Shown piece after piece: positions 61,733 through 64,000 of a DNA stretch of 64,000 nucleotides (within the stretch, counting starts at the first letter, position 1; each line of letters begins with the position of its first letter). The stretch is from Anaerolineaceae bacterium. Lineage in GTDB: Bacteria; Chloroflexota; Anaerolineae; Anaerolineales; Anaerolineaceae. The notes under the pieces are model-generated. The model had not been told where the DNA came from and searched no databases. It saw only the letters and a program-made list of their open reading frames with translations. Position numbers and translations under genes: made by a program. The DNA lies in the NCBI GenBank assembly GCA_028714615.1, contig JAQTMA010000001.1:1-64000 (forward strand), written 5' to 3'.

Positions 61733-62056
61733 CTATCCCGGGGGTGGCGGGTTTGGGACCAGGCCCCCCGCCTTGTTGACGATCTGCTCGATCACGGCGA
61801 TCATATCGGTGACATCGGCGCCCTTATCCAGGTCGTCGATGGTGAAACGGTCTCCGAAAATGGTCACCACCAGCCCGGCCAGCTCATCCAGGATCTTCTC
61901 ATCCAGGTTGGCCGGGTCCAGCGCGTCCGTGTTGAGCTGCTTGGCCATTTTGATGGCGCGCTTGAGGATGCCCCAGGGCACCACCGAGCGGGTAAAGGTT
62001 TTAATCGGCGCGTCTTCGGCATCATAGAGCGTGATCGTGATCGGGGTTCCCGACAT
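61733..62056 (-). CDS. Tail assembly chaperone, G-like (copy 2)
   Basis: Same 107 residues as 19942-20265; the slippery heptamer recurs at 61736-61742. Confidence 0.8.
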   Translation of the reverse strand: MSGTPITITLYDAEDAPIKTFTRSVVPWGILKRAIKMAKQLNTDALDPANLDEKILDELAGLVVTIFGDRFTIDDLDKGADVTDMIAVIEQIVNKAGGLVPNPPPPG

Positions 62057-62065
62057 ACATCACCC

Positions 62066-62983
62066 TTAGGCCGTACCGAAATCGATGGCCGCGTTGAGCG
62101 CCTGGCCATAGATATCCTTGACCGCGATCGCCACGATATAGGTGGAAGCTGCATCCAAGGATGCATTCGGATTGACGGTTAGGATCTTTTTGGTGGCGTC
62201 CAGGCTATTGGTGCAGGCCACGGCCGTACCGTCAGCCTTAACTACCACCACGTGGGCAATGGCATCCGCCGTCAGGGCGTTGTTGAAGGTCAAGGTGATG
62301 GTCTTGGTCACCGCTACCGTTGCAGCTCCGTCGATCGGATCCGCTACCGAGATCGCCAGGGCGGAGACAGCCGCTACTGCAGGCGTCTGCACCTGGCTGA
62401 ACCATGTGGACCCGCTGAAGTTGAGCGTATCCTCGTCGCCCACCACTCGTTTGACCGCTTTGAGAACCCCGCTGCCGATATCGAACTTATAGATCGATGG
62501 GATGGCCTTGAAATTGAGCTTGGCCGTCTTGGGCTCGGGTTTCTCGCCGCGCGTGGCGGTTTCCTCATCCGGAGGGCTGAATTTGCCCTTCATGAACCAG
62601 TAATAGCGGTATTTGCCATTGGACTTCATCGACCGGAAGGCCAGGGCCACATCCGGAGGCGAGCCGCCGTAGTCATACATACGCCCGGTGGTGGCGTCAA
62701 AGGCTTTGCCCAGCACCAGCGCCTGCATCTCGAGCGGCAACCCGGTCACCTCCAGCTCCACGTCGGTGGGGCCCTCAGAGGTCATCACGTCGTAGGGTTG
62801 GTCATCGGCATACTGAGTATCCTGGGAGCTGGTGACCTTCTGGCTGGCGGTTGCGGCCGGCGCCAGGTATTCGGGGGTGCCGGCGACGTACCCGGCGGCC
62901 GTGTCCTGGGTGACCAGGGCCACATACAACGAGTCCAGGCCAACCCGGCTTTTATACTCTCCTGCGTTCGCATTCACTGTCAT
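62066..62983 (-). CDS. Major tail protein with Ig-like domain (copy 2)
   Basis: Same 305 residues as 20275-21192. Confidence 0.85.
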   Translation of the reverse strand: MTVNANAGEYKSRVGLDSLYVALVTQDTAAGYVAGTPEYLAPAATASQKVTSSQDTQYADDQPYDVMTSEGPTDVELEVTGLPLEMQALVLGKAFDATTGRMYDYGGSPPDVALAFRSMKSNGKYRYYWFMKGKFSPPDEETATRGEKPEPKTAKLNFKAIPSIYKFDIGSGVLKAVKRVVGDEDTLNFSGSTWFSQVQTPAVAAVSALAISVADPIDGAATVAVTKTITLTFNNALTADAIAHVVVVKADGTAVACTNSLDATKKILTVNPNASLDAASTYIVAIAVKDIYGQALNAAIDFGTA

Positions 62984-62985
62984 GG

Positions 62986-63333
62986 CTATAGCTCCTCTTC
63001 TAAATAGTAGAATTCCATTGAGAGACCGAAATGCCTGGTCTGTTCGTTGTAGGGTAGTTCCCGCAACGGTCCGCGGGTGAAGCCAACAGCGGTCATTGCG
63101 GTAGCGATCGCCGGTATGACCGCCAGGCCCGCCCGGTTGTAGTAGCTCACCTGCACGTGGTAGCTGCGGCTCTTTTCGACGTCATCTGCATGCTGCTCGG
63201 GTGGCGCTGCGATCAAGAAGAACACCAGGTACTCATTCGGCAGCTCCCCGCCCGTAGCAGCCAGGTAGACACCTTCCGCTTTGGGCAGGCTGAGACCTGT
63301 CAGGGCTGCGCTGATCCGCTCCCAGATGCTCAT
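62986..63333 (-). CDS. Tail terminator-like protein (copy 2)
   Basis: Same 115 residues as 21195-21542. Confidence 0.65.
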   Translation of the reverse strand: MSIWERISAALTGLSLPKAEGVYLAATGGELPNEYLVFFLIAAPPEQHADDVEKSRSYHVQVSYYNRAGLAVIPAIATAMTAVGFTRGPLRELPYNEQTRHFGLSMEFYYLEEEL

Positions 63334-63725
63334 AGCGCGCCTTTCTCTTCGAAGACCTGGCGCATCGCTCGGCGAGCCTTGCCCATGTCCGAGTCGAGCG
63401 TCGGGCGGATGTAGGGATGCGCCGGCATATTAGCGGATCCAAACTCCTGCACATTGCCATACCGGGCGGTATCGGCGTCGGTGTCTTTGAGCAGCCCCAC
63501 CTCCACAAAGTGGAAATTGCCATCTTGCTGAGGCTCCGAGCAGTCGATTTTTGACTGCAGGTTGTGCGTGTCGACCGCCACCCGCGCTTGCATGCCATCC
63601 ACCAGCACAGCACCACCGGCCTGCAGGGCCTCATCGGCAACCTGGTCGATATCCTGACCGGCCTGGGCGATGCGCTCCAGGTAGTCTTCAAAACCTTTGG
63701 TGGTGAGCCGTGTCTTGATGGGCAT
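63330..63725 (-). CDS. HK97 gp10-like protein (copy 2)
   Basis: Same 131 residues as 21539-21934. Confidence 0.85.
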   Translation of the reverse strand: MPIKTRLTTKGFEDYLERIAQAGQDIDQVADEALQAGGAVLVDGMQARVAVDTHNLQSKIDCSEPQQDGNFHFVEVGLLKDTDADTARYGNVQEFGSANMPAHPYIRPTLDSDMGKARRAMRQVFEEKGAL

Positions 63726-63729
63726 TAGC

Positions 63730-64000
63730 TTACGCCTTTTCGATCCAGTGCCATGTTCCGGGTTTTGGCTCTTCAGAGAACATCACCGATGTGCGCCAAA
63801 AATGACCGTGTTTGACCTCGGCAGGGCTAATGCCAAAGTTGGCAAAGAGATTTTCCTCGGTCGGACCATACGGCGCGTCATTTGGGCCATCGGTGATCAC
63901 CTGCAAATTTGAACAACCATTTTCTCCCCAAACGCGCACGACCTCCGCAGGGCAGTGCTTCCCGTTAGGCATAACATAATGCACTTTACGACCTTCAGTT
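63730..64000 (-). CDS. Connector-cluster hypothetical protein (copy 2, partial)
   Basis: Matches 21939-22209; the first codons lie beyond the window edge, so the gene is cut by the window and not truncated in nature. Confidence 0.65.
   Translation of the reverse strand, partial: TEGRKVHYVMPNGKHCPAEVVRVWGENGCSNLQVITDGPNDAPYGPTEENLFANFGISPAEVKHGHFWRTSVMFSEEPKPGTWHWIEKA

Larger units (their letters stand above)
41965..64000. mobile_element. Second prophage copy, cut by window end
   Basis: Every gene from 174 to 22209 recurs 41,791 bases further on with the same protein sequence, so no insertion or deletion separates the copies over 22 kb. The copy ends in the connector cluster because the window ends. 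Confidence 0.95.

Noticed and set aside
41965..64000. Second copy as a different, related phage
   Set aside because: All recurring genes have the same length, spacing and protein sequence, so it is the same phage.

Overview
The window holds a temperate, tailed-phage (siphovirus-type, HK97-like) prophage of 41,791 bp followed by the first 22,036 bp of a second, apparently identical copy in direct tandem. Only bases 1-173 are host DNA: a promoter and the 5' half of a tRNA-His(GTG) gene. The phage attachment core starts inside the 3' anticodon stem (174) and recurs at 41965, so copy 1 is 174-41964 and copy 2 runs from 41965 past the window end. The phage-phage junction at 41935-42000 is an attP-type site. 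Whether the tandem is a real double lysogen or an assembly of host-phage plus circular phage cannot be decided here.

The host is probably a GC-rich bacterium with Gram-positive-type LexA operators and a tRNA-His without encoded CCA. The general look of the genes fits Chloroflexota (Anaerolineae), but that is a low-confidence inference.

Layout of one copy: (a) 208-1104, left control region: a candidate LexA-box-controlled small transcript, an XRE-type repressor, and a divergent promoter pair with two mirror-image operators. (b) 1111-2964 (+), seven small overlapping genes including an ASCH-domain protein. (c) 3036-7795 (+), accessory block: a second tyrosine recombinase, then AT-richer cargo: a proteasome-like Ntn hydrolase with a small partner, a DEDDh exonuclease-BRCT protein and a DUF2806-like protein. 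(d) 7810-10365 (-), endolysin-like protein and a GT-C membrane glycosyltransferase. (e) 10446-32242 (-), late genes: tail fibre, tail spike, tail tip proteins, tape measure, frameshifted tail chaperone, major tail protein, connectors, capsid, S49 protease, portal, terminase large subunit interrupted by a class-3-type intein, terminase small subunit, HNH and holin candidates. (f) 32378-40395 (-), early genes: LuxR-type HTH, a protein with an SSB-like tip, Pol X-like protein, LAGLIDADG nuclease, ParB-like protein, Lar-like zinc protein, helicase-loader-like protein, an O-like initiator carrying iterons, and first of all a LexA DNA-binding domain without protease domain, preceded by a LexA-type box. 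(g) 40495-41934, two small membrane proteins (-) and the integrase (+) next to attP.

Working model (inference): the right-hand early operon starts at a promoter whose start site lies under a GAAC-N4-GTTC operator, so host LexA and the phage's own non-cleavable LexA-type domain could both act there. The early operon ends at a strong terminator behind the LuxR-type gene, after which the late operon begins. The + strand cargo and the glycosyltransferase look like genes expressed from the prophage for host benefit or superinfection control.
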